Of a DNA stretch of 64,000 nt, positions 20,054 to 29,735 are shown piece by piece. Made by a program: the position numbers and the translations under genes. Within the stretch, counting starts at the first letter, position 1, and each line of letters starts with the position of its first letter. The stretch is taken from contig CABDWT010000001.1 of assembly GCA_901456055.1 (NCBI GenBank), positions 372,001-436,000 of the forward strand, in the 5' to 3' direction. The notes beneath the pieces were generated by a model that saw only the letters and a program-made list of their open reading frames with translations, made no database searches and was not told where the DNA came from. This DNA comes from Phytobacter ursingii (lineage in GTDB: Bacteria > Pseudomonadota > Gammaproteobacteria > Enterobacterales > Enterobacteriaceae).

Positions 20054-21280
20054 ATGGACTCTTTTGTTGCCAGACAGCCGATATTCGACCGTGACTTGCA
20101 TACCGTAGCCTATGAACTCCTGTTTCGTTCTGGAATGAATAATTATTTTCCAAACGTGCCGGCCGATTATGCAACCAGTCAAATGATCTCCGACCAGTTT
20201 TTGGGTATCCCAACCTTTCGGTTTGTTGGGGAAAATATTTCTTTTATTAACTTCCCCTATCAAATGCTTGTTCAGGGTATGGCAGACACCTTACCCCGCG
20301 AGCGAGTCGTCATTGAAATACTTGAAGACGCTGTTCCTGATGATGCGTTGTTCGAGGCCGTGCGCTATCTCTTCGCCTCAGGCTATACACTGGCGTTAGA
20401 TGATTTTGCGATGGACGATTCATGGGATCGTTTTTTGCCCTATATCACCATCCTGAAATTTGACGTTAAGGCAAATACGTTTGATGAAATCAATGGGTTT
20501 CTGAAACGCCATGCATTGCAGTTAGGGAAAAAAAACCTGCTGGCAGAAAAAGTTGAAACTTATGATCAGTTTCAACAATATAAAGACCAGGGCTTCCATT
20601 TGTTCCAGGGGTATTTTTACAGTAAGCCGGAAATTATTCAGAGCAAACGCCTGCCACATAAAGCCGCACATCTCTTTCAGTTGATGAACGAAGTAAACGC
20701 GCCGGAGTTAGATTTTGATAAAATCGGGCGTATCCTGGAACAGGATTTGTCGTTGACTTACAAGATCTTAAAATATGCCAGAAATATCGTACATCGCGTT
20801 AGTGGCATAAACGGTGTCGATAACTTAACGCTTAAAAAAATTGCCATCTATTTGGGCAGAAGTGAGTTAACTCGCTTTGTTTCGCTGGTTTGTCTGGCCA
20901 ATCTCTCTAATAAAGATACCAATGAGCTTTATCATCTCTCGCTGTCCCGGGCAAAATTCTGCGAAATTATTGTCGAGCGTACCCTTTCCACGGGTTGTGC
21001 GCAGGGGGCGTTCTTATGCGGATTGTTTTCATTACTCGATACCATGCTGGAGATCCCGCTTGAGGAGATTTTCGAGCAAATCGCGCTCCCTTCATCCGTT
21101 CGCAATGCGCTGATACATAAACAGGGGACGCTTTATGACGTCCTTTGCCTTGCGCAAAATTATGAGCGTGGTGAATGGGAAGCGGTGCAGCAACAGGCCA
21201 TAAAACTGAATATTCCAGGCTGGGCTACTGTTGATGCGATGGGGGATGCTCTCGCCTGGGCTGATGAAACCATCTCATGA
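20054..21280 (+). CDS. EAL-HDOD (YuxH-like) signalling protein
   Basis: 408 residues, cytoplasmic. An N-terminal EAL-like domain (about 1-200: MDSFVARQPIFD, YELLFR, LALDDF, AEKVET) is followed by a HDOD domain (about 205-400: ILEQDLSLTYKILKYARN). This is the architecture of YuxH/CdgJ proteins. The EAL fold looks catalytically weakened: EAL is ELL, and the DDFGTG loop reads DDFAMDD, so binding or scaffolding is more likely than hydrolysis. AGGGGAAAGCT before the ATG supports the start. Being 9.7 kb upstream of lapG-lapD, it may belong to the same c-di-GMP network; that is inference. Confidence 0.85.
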   Translation: MDSFVARQPIFDRDLHTVAYELLFRSGMNNYFPNVPADYATSQMISDQFLGIPTFRFVGENISFINFPYQMLVQGMADTLPRERVVIEILEDAVPDDALFEAVRYLFASGYTLALDDFAMDDSWDRFLPYITILKFDVKANTFDEINGFLKRHALQLGKKNLLAEKVETYDQFQQYKDQGFHLFQGYFYSKPEIIQSKRLPHKAAHLFQLMNEVNAPELDFDKIGRILEQDLSLTYKILKYARNIVHRVSGINGVDNLTLKKIAIYLGRSELTRFVSLVCLANLSNKDTNELYHLSLSRAKFCEIIVERTLSTGCAQGAFLCGLFSLLDTMLEIPLEEIFEQIALPSSVRNALIHKQGTLYDVLCLAQNYERGEWEAVQQQAIKLNIPGWATVDAMGDALAWADETIS

Positions 21281-21473
21281 TATGTCATCCAAAGAGGGAC
21301 GTTTGTCATACAGCAGACTACACATTTGGCGTATGAATGCGGGCGTAATCACGAAACAGACAGGCGATATTTCGTACTGTTGAGATAACGTTTAGGTTAG
21401 GGTGATATATTTTTAATCGCCACAACCAGTATGGTTATGGGTTATTACATCAACAGTAAAAGGAATTTCAGCA

Positions 21474-22220
21474 TTGGATATCCCCCGTATTTTCACCATT
21501 ACCGAAAGTGAACACCGCATTCATAACCCCTTCACGCCAGAAAAACTTGCGACACTCGGTGCGGTACTGCGCCTGAAACCGGGCATGCGTATCCTCGACC
21601 TTGGCAGCGGTTCGGGTGAAATGCTCTGTACCTGGGCACGCGATTATGCGATCACGGGTGTCGGCGTTGATATGAGCCAGCTGTTCAGCGAACAGGCCAA
21701 ACAGCGTAGCGAAGCGCTTGGCGTGAGCGAAAACGTGACATTTATTCATGGCGATGCGGCAGGTTTTGTTGCGGATGAAAAATGTGATGTTGCAGCCTGT
21801 GTTGGCGCCACCTGGATCGGCGGCGGCGTAGCCGGGGCTATTGCACTGTTGCAAAAAAGCCTTCGTCCCGGAGGGATTATCCTGATTGGTGAACCCTACT
21901 GGCGGCAGCTACCGCCGACGGAAGAGGTAGCTCAGGCTTGTTTCGCCAACGCGATAGCAGACTTTCATACGTTACCTCAGCTTGTCGCCTCATTTGATGA
22001 ACTGGGCTACGACGTCGTCGAGATGGTACTGGCAGACCAGGAAGGATGGGACCGGTATGAGGCGGCGAAGTGGCTGACGATGCGCCGCTGGCTTGAGGCC
22101 AACCCGGATGATGATTTCGCGCCAGAGGTTCGTGCGACGCTCACGGCTGCGCCAGAACGTCATGTTACCTGGACGCGTGAATTCCTCGGCTGGGGTGTCT
22201 TTGCGTTAATGCCGCGTTGA
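21474..22220 (+). CDS. yjhP: YjhP-like SAM-dependent methyltransferase
   Basis: 248 residues from a TTG at 21474, with AAAGGA about 10 nt upstream; the protein beginning MDIPRIFTITESEHRIHNPF matches YjhP. Class I Rossmann methyltransferase: motif I ILDLGSGSGEML (about 40-51), acidic VGVDMS, and HGDAAGF. Substrate unknown. In E. coli K-12 yjhP lies in the KpLE2 phage-like region, so its presence here hints at an acquired gene. It is monocistronic as far as can be seen. Confidence 0.83.
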   Translation: MDIPRIFTITESEHRIHNPFTPEKLATLGAVLRLKPGMRILDLGSGSGEMLCTWARDYAITGVGVDMSQLFSEQAKQRSEALGVSENVTFIHGDAAGFVADEKCDVAACVGATWIGGGVAGAIALLQKSLRPGGIILIGEPYWRQLPPTEEVAQACFANAIADFHTLPQLVASFDELGYDVVEMVLADQEGWDRYEAAKWLTMRRWLEANPDDDFAPEVRATLTAAPERHVTWTREFLGWGVFALMPR

Positions 22221-22393
22221 CAGTCTCGCCGTAACGCCCGTGCCTGAGCGGGGTATCTTCGCGGATACCCCGTTTTGCTGCTTATCTGTGGGATGAAATG
22301 TCCGAACGCGAGAGTGCTTTCGACCACGCCGCTTCGTTGCTAAAATAACCGCCCGGCAGACTTACACTTATCCGCAGGTATGAGGGAGGCGCA

Positions 22394-23023
22394 GTGGTGG
22401 ATCGGATTGATTATGAGATCGAAAAATATAGCTTCACCGAACTGAATGAATCTCCCCGTATCGCTCGTCAGTGGGCTGATACGCTTGACGAGTGCCGCCA
22501 GACAAAGGCTAATGCCGAAGAGCGACTACGCATCGCGCTACTCAACGTGGACTACGTGACCAGCTTCGAGCTTCCCTTTCGTTTACTGTTAATTCGCGCG
22601 CCGCAGTTGATTGCCAGCCTGCGAGATGAGCTGCAAATCGGTCAGAAAAACGTCATTTTTAATGGTAAACGCTTTGGCTGCGTCTACAGCCTGAAAACCG
22701 ATTTAAGCGACATACCGGATGCATTCCAGTATCGTCTTTCAACCCGCATCCGGCGGGTAGATGCCTCAGGGTCAGCGGCTACGCCTTATCAGCAAATCGC
22801 CAAAGAGGTAAAAGCTCCGCGCGAACGGTTAAAACTGGCGCTGGAAAGAGGGCTGCCGGTCACGGCGCTTGACGGGCTTTTCTGGTTTGGCATCCAGCGT
22901 ATTGCTGCCGATGTGCAAAGACTGCGAAAAACTGGCATGGCGATCGCCACTGCGGAAGTGGATATCTTTGATAACCTTACCGGGACTACCCGGCGAATCC
23001 CGGTGTATCGCAGCCCAGAGTAA
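22394..23023 (+). CDS. Hypothetical protein, 209 residues
   Basis: It starts at a GTG (22394, or the GTG one codon later), with GGGAGG 5-8 nt upstream. I do not recognise the family. The protein is soluble and charged, with no signal or membrane helix. The N-terminal third looks helical (ARQWADTLDECRQTKANAEERLRIALLNV); the C-terminal third has VKAPRERLKLALERGLPVTAL, then a basic segment. It lies between the methyltransferase and another orphan gene. Function unknown. Confidence 0.65.
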   Translation: MVDRIDYEIEKYSFTELNESPRIARQWADTLDECRQTKANAEERLRIALLNVDYVTSFELPFRLLLIRAPQLIASLRDELQIGQKNVIFNGKRFGCVYSLKTDLSDIPDAFQYRLSTRIRRVDASGSAATPYQQIAKEVKAPRERLKLALERGLPVTALDGLFWFGIQRIAADVQRLRKTGMAIATAEVDIFDNLTGTTRRIPVYRSPE

Positions 23024-23296
23024 ATAGGCGCTCCGGTGTTCGCCGAACCGATTTAAACACCACGTTAAATTTTTCAGCAAACGTAGCACTGCGTTTGCGC
23101 TTTTGTAGGGTGCGCCAGTGATATCTCTTTCCTGTTTATTTGTGTTTAATAATTTACGCGTTATTAACCGAAATTATCAGGCGTAATATACAAAAGTTTT
23201 CGTTAAGTTTGATTTTCATATTCTTTTTATAATCTCCTTAATTTGTTCATCTTTCAGGCATTACTATCTCTACTGTTTTGCTTAAGGATGAACCGA

Positions 23297-23545
23297 ATGA
23301 AAATAATTGGATTGGATGAGCATCGCAGTTTACGTGGGAACGGCGCGCTTAAATATTTCGAACTGGAAGGTGTACCGAGTGACGAATGGGCGCGTATATT
23401 TCAAAGCCACTTTGTGGGTCAGGATATAAAAGTCTGGATTGAGGGATATTGCATTGTTCTGCAGTGCCAGACTGAAGACATCCCGAAGTACAGAGTGCTT
23501 TTACAAACAAAGTGCGATGAAATCACAGCACAATTAATGCCTTAG
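23297..23545 (+). CDS. Hypothetical small protein, 82 residues
   Basis: The ATG at 23297 is chosen because AAGG lies 9 nt upstream; an ATG at 23288 overlaps that site. The protein begins MKIIGLDEHRSL, is soluble, and has no recognised domain. A predicted alternation of strand and helix (FVGQDIKVWIEGYCIVLQC) would suit a compact alpha/beta fold. AT-rich upstream sequence suggests its own promoter. Confidence 0.55.
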   Translation: MKIIGLDEHRSLRGNGALKYFELEGVPSDEWARIFQSHFVGQDIKVWIEGYCIVLQCQTEDIPKYRVLLQTKCDEITAQLMP

Positions 23546-23650
23546 GGACTTATTGTCCGTTAAACAGACGATAAGTATCAGACCATAACGACACTGCATC
23601 TGAAAAGTGGGGTATCCACTGTGTAAGATGCTTTTTTTATGCCAAAACGG

Positions 23651-26600
23651 TTAACTCTCGCCAAAACATTCGCTCAGCGGCATGGTCAGCATGCATTCAT
23701 TATTGCTGGTCAGTGCACGCCAGCCCGTACCCGTTTCACCTTCCCGAATAACAGGCATTCCCTGTTGTATCAGGTGCGTAAGCAGTGCTGAAAACTCCGT
23801 CTTGTTCACCGGGCGTGGCTGCCAGAAGGTCTTTTTATTGTCAGTAAATATCGGCAGCAACTGAATGTGCGGCTGCGTGCCGCCCACGAACAGACGGACG
23901 ATAAAACCGTAAGCCGGCATACCGCGTTCCTGATATTCGCCGTTGCTGTTAAATACCCCATTTCCGATGCTGTAAATCACCAGACTTTGCTCCACCTGCG
24001 CGGCTTCGCCTGCCATATGGGGGCCGGAGCCAATAATCAGATCGGCACCGGCATCACTCAGTTGCTTAGCCAGCGTGCGTTGTCCGGCAGTGGTCCAGCG
24101 ATAATCCAGGCCCCAGTGGGCAAGAACAATGAGCGTGGCGGGGTTAGCGCTTGCTTTCTCCTGACGCAGTTGTTCCATCAGGCCACCGCTGATACAGGCG
24201 ACGCCCGCGCGACGAGGGCGGGCATAAAAGGCGCACTCTTCTTCCATATAGCGTCGATACCAGTAGGCGCTGAAAATTTTATACGTTCGTTTGCCCACCG
24301 TGACGACCAGCGGCGCTTGCGCCTGCCTCGCGTTTATTCCGGCGCCCACACAGGCGATACCGGCCTCGCGAAAAGCCTTGAGCGTACTGTGCAAGCCGGG
24401 CAATCCGGCATCCATCGCGTGATTGTTGCCCAGCGCCACCGCGTCGATACCCTGTTTGCGCAGGGCGGCGACAGAAGCAGCCGGATCGCCTGTCAGGCAG
24501 AACGGTTTGCGCCCAGCAAGACTGGCACTCAGATCGGTAGTCAGCGCCGCTTCAACGTTGGCGAGCGTGACGTCGCTATTGCGAAGAAGGGGGGCGATAG
24601 CGGCAAAACTATAGTCATAGCCGTGGCGCTGGAGCGCGTCATCAATGCCGCGAGCCTTACGCCGTTCGGTGTACCACTCGCCGAAATAGGTATCCCCCAG
24701 AAACGTCAGCGTCGCGGTGGGTGAGTCAATTTGCCGAACGGCGGGAGCACTGAGGCCTGGCCGGTATGCTGTGTCTGCCTGCGCCAGCAGTTCATCCAGC
24801 AGATAATCAAGATGGAAGGCATCGCGTGCCCCCGCTGCGCAAGCCAGCCAGAGATCGCCGGCGAACCATTGCAGTGCGAACCCCCAGTTGCTGGCACTGA
24901 ATTGCCCCCATGCACTACCGTCACCGTGCAGATTGCCGGGTTTGCGATAGATGCGCTCACCAATGACGGCTTCATGCTCGCAAAACCAGGGCAACAAGTG
25001 CGGATAACGCACATAGAAGTGGCGCATAAGTCTGGCGATATCCGACAGTGCGCTGTGCTGCCCAGGGCGTGCGCGACCGGAGACAGTATTGATATGTGTG
25101 TGAGGCATGCCGATAACGGCGCTCAGTTCCCGCAACAGGCCCAGCGCCTTCGCACTGCTGCCTGCCAGATGCTCTGCCAGGTTAATCGCCGCATCGCAGG
25201 CGTTATGCAGCAACATCCCCTGCAGCAGTGACTTCACGGTCAGTTTGTCACCCCGTTTTAGCGCCAGCGCCGGGTTACCTTTCAGGATCTCTGCCGCTAT
25301 CTCCCGCACGTTGATGGCAGTCTGCAGCGTGGTTTTTTTATTTAACAGGCGATCGGCGATATAACAGGCCAGCAGTAACTGGCTGAGATAGTGCGACGTG
25401 AAGGGGCTATCTGCCCGTTCAGTGACGCGCTGCTCACCGGTGGAGAGATTAATAAGCAGACGTGCGATGTGCCCTTTATGCAGCGCGGGTGGGGCGGCAA
25501 GTCGGGTTTTCAGTAGGCTGACAACCTGCCTGAAATCAGAATTTCGCACGCTGCCTTTTACCAGCACAATATCGCCGGAGCGCAGCAGGGGAACGGCGGC
25601 GTCAACCAGCGCCTGTGCGGTGAGAAAATGACCTCCCCGCGTCGCTTCCGGCAGCACCTCATGTAAGGCTGCCATCTCTTCGCCGTGCAGAAAAGCGTGC
25701 TGACAGCCGGCTTCCAGCAAAGGTTTCGCCAGAGAACGATGAATGGCCAGGCTCTGATCGCCGAGGTTCACAATGCGTCCCAGCAGGGCGATGATGCGTC
25801 CGCCGTGAGTACGGGCTCGTTGCGCCGCTACCGCAAAGGCATTGAGCATCGAAAGATATTCGGCGTTGTAACTGTCATCAATCAGCGTGGCTGTACCGCC
25901 GCCGGGTAGCGCCAGCGGGGTGACAGACAGATGCTGGCCATCGCCGCGATACTCCTCAAGGCCTGCGACAATCTGCGACAGGCTAATGCCCAGCAGATCG
26001 GCGGCAATCAGCGAAGCTACTGAATTGAGCGCGCCGCCGTTACCGGGCACGGACAGTCGGTAGCTGACGATTTGCTGATGAAAAGCGATCGTGACCCGGC
26101 TTCCGTTATCCTCTGGTGTTATCGCGGTGATACGCACATCCGCGTCCGGGTTGAACCCGTAACTGATAATCCGCGCGCCGTCGCGCTCAACGCGTGCCGC
26201 CACCGTCGCATACTCGGCCATATCGCGGTGCAAAATGGCATAACCGCCGGGGATGAGACCATGGCTGATGCGCGCCTTATAACGTGCCACGTCATTCAGG
26301 GTGGTCACGTTCTTGCCCACCTGCGTCATGCCGATTTCGGTGATGATAACGATGTGCGGCTTAATGCGATGCCCGATGCCTCCGTTACGCATCCAGAGCG
26401 CGGAGATAGCCACTTCCATTACCACGGCCTGTGGATTTGATGCCGCGCGTGCCAGGGTGACGGATGCGCCGGTACGGGTATTGTGGTTGCCGCGACTGGT
26501 GATCACTGACAGGTTGCCGGTCAGGATCGTCTCCAGCATCTCTTTGGTCGACGTTTTGCCGACTGTCCCGGTGATCGCCACCAGTTTACCGTTAAATCGC

Positions 26601-26995
26601 CGCCGTGCTTCTTCGGCCAGTAAGTGAAGCGCCTGATAACTGTCCTCCACCACCAGTTGCGGAAAGTCAGGCGGTAAGCCTGGCAGTTTGCGCTGGACTA
26701 TCGCCCCGCAGTAGCGGGAAGCCTGCTCTGGCAGCAGGGTGTGGGTATCCTTCCAACACGCGTAAATGCCGGTATTACCTGAACCTCGCAGCCAGGTCTC
26801 AGTGTCGATAGCAACAAACAGACAAGGGCGCGCATACTGCGTGTTGTCATGCAAAATGGTGATGTCGCTCGCACACCAACGGGCATCAGGGCGGTTGTGC
26901 CAGAGGCTGCCGGGCAACAATTGCGTAAGGTCAGCGGCGGTCCAGCCCGGCGCGTTGCTGTCAGTATTGCGTGAGCGAGGTGGTTTCTGGCGCAT
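23651..26995 (-). CDS. Mur ligase / degenerate S11 / CapA phosphoesterase fusion protein
   Basis: 1114 residues from the ATG at 26995, chosen for AAGGA 7 nt upstream; an ATG at 27013 overlaps the preceding gene. There are three modules. (1) Residues 15-490: MurF/CapB-like ATP-dependent amide ligase with P-loop GTVGKTS (143-149), DDSYNAEYLSML (about 374) and VLVKGS. (2) Residues 505-735: peptidase S11 (DacA)-like fold in which the catalytic motifs are lost (SxxK position reads TSHYL, SxN position reads HNACD, no KTG). (3) Residues 760-1090: CapA metallophosphoesterase with GDTYFGE, NVEAA, GNNH, AHWG and SGPH intact. No signal peptide, so probably cytoplasmic. CapB and CapA proteins act in poly-gamma-glutamate synthesis; the product here is unknown. 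Confidence 0.85.
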   Translation of the reverse strand: MRQKPPRSRNTDSNAPGWTAADLTQLLPGSLWHNRPDARWCASDITILHDNTQYARPCLFVAIDTETWLRGSGNTGIYACWKDTHTLLPEQASRYCGAIVQRKLPGLPPDFPQLVVEDSYQALHLLAEEARRRFNGKLVAITGTVGKTSTKEMLETILTGNLSVITSRGNHNTRTGASVTLARAASNPQAVVMEVAISALWMRNGGIGHRIKPHIVIITEIGMTQVGKNVTTLNDVARYKARISHGLIPGGYAILHRDMAEYATVAARVERDGARIISYGFNPDADVRITAITPEDNGSRVTIAFHQQIVSYRLSVPGNGGALNSVASLIAADLLGISLSQIVAGLEEYRGDGQHLSVTPLALPGGGTATLIDDSYNAEYLSMLNAFAVAAQRARTHGGRIIALLGRIVNLGDQSLAIHRSLAKPLLEAGCQHAFLHGEEMAALHEVLPEATRGGHFLTAQALVDAAVPLLRSGDIVLVKGSVRNSDFRQVVSLLKTRLAAPPALHKGHIARLLINLSTGEQRVTERADSPFTSHYLSQLLLACYIADRLLNKKTTLQTAINVREIAAEILKGNPALALKRGDKLTVKSLLQGMLLHNACDAAINLAEHLAGSSAKALGLLRELSAVIGMPHTHINTVSGRARPGQHSALSDIARLMRHFYVRYPHLLPWFCEHEAVIGERIYRKPGNLHGDGSAWGQFSASNWGFALQWFAGDLWLACAAGARDAFHLDYLLDELLAQADTAYRPGLSAPAVRQIDSPTATLTFLGDTYFGEWYTERRKARGIDDALQRHGYDYSFAAIAPLLRNSDVTLANVEAALTTDLSASLAGRKPFCLTGDPAASVAALRKQGIDAVALGNNHAMDAGLPGLHSTLKAFREAGIACVGAGINARQAQAPLVVTVGKRTYKIFSAYWYRRYMEEECAFYARPRRAGVACISGGLMEQLRQEKASANPATLIVLAHWGLDYRWTTAGQRTLAKQLSDAGADLIIGSGPHMAGEAAQVEQSLVIYSIGNGVFNSNGEYQERGMPAYGFIVRLFVGGTQPHIQLLPIFTDNKKTFWQPRPVNKTEFSALLTHLIQQGMPVIREGETGTGWRALTSNNECMLTMPLSECFGES

Positions 26996-27005
26996 GGCTG
27001 TTTCC

Positions 27006-27899
27006 TTACTCATTCAGGGCAGGGCCCTGGTGCGGGCAAAGGGCTATCGCGTTAATCTCCTGATTGCCCTGTAGATCATGGTACTCCGGCGCAACGGCGG
27101 GGCGCTCAAGCTGTTTCACCCGATGACCCAATTCACGTAAAGCTTGCGCGAACCGGGTTTGTAGATCGAACGGCGTGTTGCGATCCTGCCGGTTGCCGAT
27201 CACCAGGATTAACCGTGTGGGATCATTTGCTATCTCTGCTATGTGGTCGAGCGGATCCCAGGGGTTAGCGAGCCCGGTACCGTCCAGTTCCGGCGCCGAT
27301 GGCTCGCCACGTTCTTTGCGCATACGCTCGGCCCGTTCCAGCAGCCCCCATGCGCCCGAGGTCAGTACGGCGCAGTCAATATCCCGGCGTCCAAATGTGA
27401 GCAGCGCCGATGCGGCGGTTGCGCCACCGCTGTGTCCGCTAAGGATAAAACGCTGAATAGCGTATCGTGCTTTGATGGCATCAACGGCGGCATTCAGCGC
27501 GCGAAATTCTTCTGCCTGGCGGCGGCGATAATGGTTGCCGCTGGAACCATAGGTTCCCGGACGGGCAATAATCAATGTGGGTAGCCCGGTGCGACGAAAA
27601 ATGGCCTGCGCCTGACGGCGTTGCGCGTCGGCTGTATTGGCGGGGATCTCTTGCGGCGGGCGCTTAATCAGCGATACCCGATCGCCTTTAAACATCACCA
27701 GCGCCAGGGGCGCATTGCGTAGGGTACCGGCGCTAAAGTAGCGAATACAGGCTGTACCACCCACGTATTGCACCCATACGGCGTCATCGCCAACCGGACA
27801 TGTTTGCGGGTTAGCGGGCTGGTTCCACAGTAACGGCGTGTCGGCATGCGCGACCACACCGGCAAACAGCAATAAGAAAAGGGCGTAAAAGGGCCTCAC
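27006..27899 (-). CDS. Secreted alpha/beta hydrolase
   Basis: 297 residues from a GTG at 27899 with GAGG 7 nt upstream. The signal peptide is MRPFYALFLLLFAGVVAHA. The catalytic nucleophile elbow is GHSGGA (about residue 152), and a possible acid and His lie in the NRQDRNTPFD and PEYHDLQG segments, typical of dienelactone-hydrolase/S9-like esterases. The gene ends 10 bp before the start of the fusion gene, so the two form an operon. A periplasmic hydrolase beside a cytoplasmic amide ligase suggests processing of the ligase product, by analogy with polyglutamate loci; that is inference. Confidence 0.8.
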   Translation of the reverse strand: MRPFYALFLLLFAGVVAHADTPLLWNQPANPQTCPVGDDAVWVQYVGGTACIRYFSAGTLRNAPLALVMFKGDRVSLIKRPPQEIPANTADAQRRQAQAIFRRTGLPTLIIARPGTYGSSGNHYRRRQAEEFRALNAAVDAIKARYAIQRFILSGHSGGATAASALLTFGRRDIDCAVLTSGAWGLLERAERMRKERGEPSAPELDGTGLANPWDPLDHIAEIANDPTRLILVIGNRQDRNTPFDLQTRFAQALRELGHRVKQLERPAVAPEYHDLQGNQEINAIALCPHQGPALNE

Positions 27900-28017
27900 A
27901 GCACCGCCTCAACGGCAAAGATATAGACGTACAGAATACACAACCAAGCATTCATAATGTTATTATGATACAAGGATTTTCAGGACTGGGGATGCCCGGG
28001 AGCAATTAAGGAGTCAA

Positions 28018-29697
28018 ATGTCGCTCAGCCACTTACTTGCGCAAACCCGCCCGGTGATGGAGACGCTGGATGTTGCGGCGAAACCGTCTCTGTGCCCGTC
28101 CTGGATCATTTTCTTTAGCGTATCCGACAGTCAAAGCCGTGCTCATGTTGTACGCGGCTGCGGTGAGACGTTCGACAAGGCCTGGCAGCAGGGAACGCAG
28201 GCGCTGCAACAGTGGCGTAAAAAGAGCGGTCTTAAGGCCTGCTGGCTGCGGGTTGACATGGTCGACAACGTCGATGCGCTACGTTGGGATACGCTGCAGG
28301 CTCGTCTGGCTAAGACCAAACGTAACTATTTTCGCTTTGGATTGAGCCTGGATCCGGCATTTTGTTATGCCATGCTGGAGCAAGAAATCGCCGCCAACGC
28401 GCTGCTCTATAACGGCGAGCATGGGGTTGCCACCCCTAACGCCAGTAACCTTGCCCATTATTCCCGTCGTCGCTTTGGCGCGGTGTTGAACTGGCCTGAA
28501 CAGCCTGACCAGACACTGTGGCGTTTCACTACCCGCGCGCTGTTTTGCGATGGCGAGCGACTATTTCCCATTGAATCTGACGGACGTAACAGCGGTTATC
28601 GCCAGTTGCCCGAATGGCAGAAGACCGCGCTGGAGCCGATGATTAACTCAGCGACAGATTATCTGGCACGCCAGGTAACATCTTCCGGACGTTACCACTA
28701 CGGCTGGTTTCCCTGCTTTGATCGCGCCATTCCAACCTACAACGCCTTGCGTCATGCCAGCTCGACCTATGCGTTGCTTGAAGGGTGGGAAGTGACGCAA
28801 CAGCCAGCGCATTTTGCGGCCATTGAGCGGGCGCTGGATTCTCTGTGTACCACGTTTATTCGTACCTGTGCCTTGCCCGATGGCAGCGAAGCCGACTTCC
28901 TGGTGGATACGGGCGATGAGATCAAACTGGGTGGCAATGCGGTTTGTATCCTGGCGATGGCGAAATATACCGAACTGACCCATGATGAGCGCTATCTGGA
29001 TGCGATGGCGAGGCTGGCGGCGGGTATTGGTTTTATGCAGAATGCGCACAACGGTGGCTTCGTACACGTGCTCAACGCCGGAGATTTATCGCTTAAGGCG
29101 GAGCACCGCATTATCTATTACGACGGTGAAGCCGCTTTTGCCCTGATGCGACTCTATGGTTTGACAAAGACACCGCGTTGGCTGGAGATGGTCGAGCGGG
29201 CAATGGATTATTTTATCGAGCAGAAGCACTGGCAGGCTCATGACCACTGGCTTAGTTACTGTGTTAATGAGCTGACGCTGTACCGGCCCCAGGAACGCTA
29301 TTACCGGTTCGGCCTGGATAACGTGCGCGGCCATCTCGATTTTGTGCAGGAACGTATTACTACTTACCCTACGCTGCTGGAGTTGGTGATGGCCGCCTCG
29401 CGGATGATAGAACGGCTTGCCGTTTCGCCGTATCAACACCTGTTAGCAGACTTCGATATGACCGTGTTCAACCAGGCGCTGGAAACCCGGGCCCGTTACC
29501 TGGCGAATGGCTTTTTCTGGCCGGAACTGGCCATGTTTTTTAAAAACCCGCCGCGCATCGTCGGCAGCTTTTTTATTCGTCACCATAGCTACCGGGTACG
29601 AATCGATGATGTTGAGCATTACCTTTCCGGCTATGTCGCGTACCGTAAACGCTGGCATACGCTGTCTGACGAGGAAGTGAGCGCGCCATGCAACTGA
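28018..29697 (+). CDS. Predicted alpha/alpha-toroid protein, function unknown
   Basis: 559 residues; ATG with AAGGAG 4 nt upstream. Divergent from the hydrolase/ligase operon. No signal peptide is seen. Residues 200-460 contain repeated helical hairpins with W, Y and acidic residues ([42 protein letters not shown]), the pattern of six-hairpin glycosidase-like barrels. The N-terminal 150 residues are a separate mixed domain. I cannot assign an enzyme activity. It shares an intergenic promoter region with the ligase operon and so may act in the same pathway. lapG follows 38 bp later, so co-transcription with lapG is possible. Confidence 0.75.
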   Translation: MSLSHLLAQTRPVMETLDVAAKPSLCPSWIIFFSVSDSQSRAHVVRGCGETFDKAWQQGTQALQQWRKKSGLKACWLRVDMVDNVDALRWDTLQARLAKTKRNYFRFGLSLDPAFCYAMLEQEIAANALLYNGEHGVATPNASNLAHYSRRRFGAVLNWPEQPDQTLWRFTTRALFCDGERLFPIESDGRNSGYRQLPEWQKTALEPMINSATDYLARQVTSSGRYHYGWFPCFDRAIPTYNALRHASSTYALLEGWEVTQQPAHFAAIERALDSLCTTFIRTCALPDGSEADFLVDTGDEIKLGGNAVCILAMAKYTELTHDERYLDAMARLAAGIGFMQNAHNGGFVHVLNAGDLSLKAEHRIIYYDGEAAFALMRLYGLTKTPRWLEMVERAMDYFIEQKHWQAHDHWLSYCVNELTLYRPQERYYRFGLDNVRGHLDFVQERITTYPTLLELVMAASRMIERLAVSPYQHLLADFDMTVFNQALETRARYLANGFFWPELAMFFKNPPRIVGSFFIRHHSYRVRIDDVEHYLSGYVAYRKRWHTLSDEEVSAPCN

Positions 29698-29735
29698 CTA
29701 TGCTCGTTAGCAATATTACCCGGACAGGCTGACGT

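Noticed and set aside
23867-24724. 285-residue plus-strand frame opposite the ligase fusion
   Set aside because: No ribosome site or domain; the minus-strand gene there carries conserved CapA motifs.
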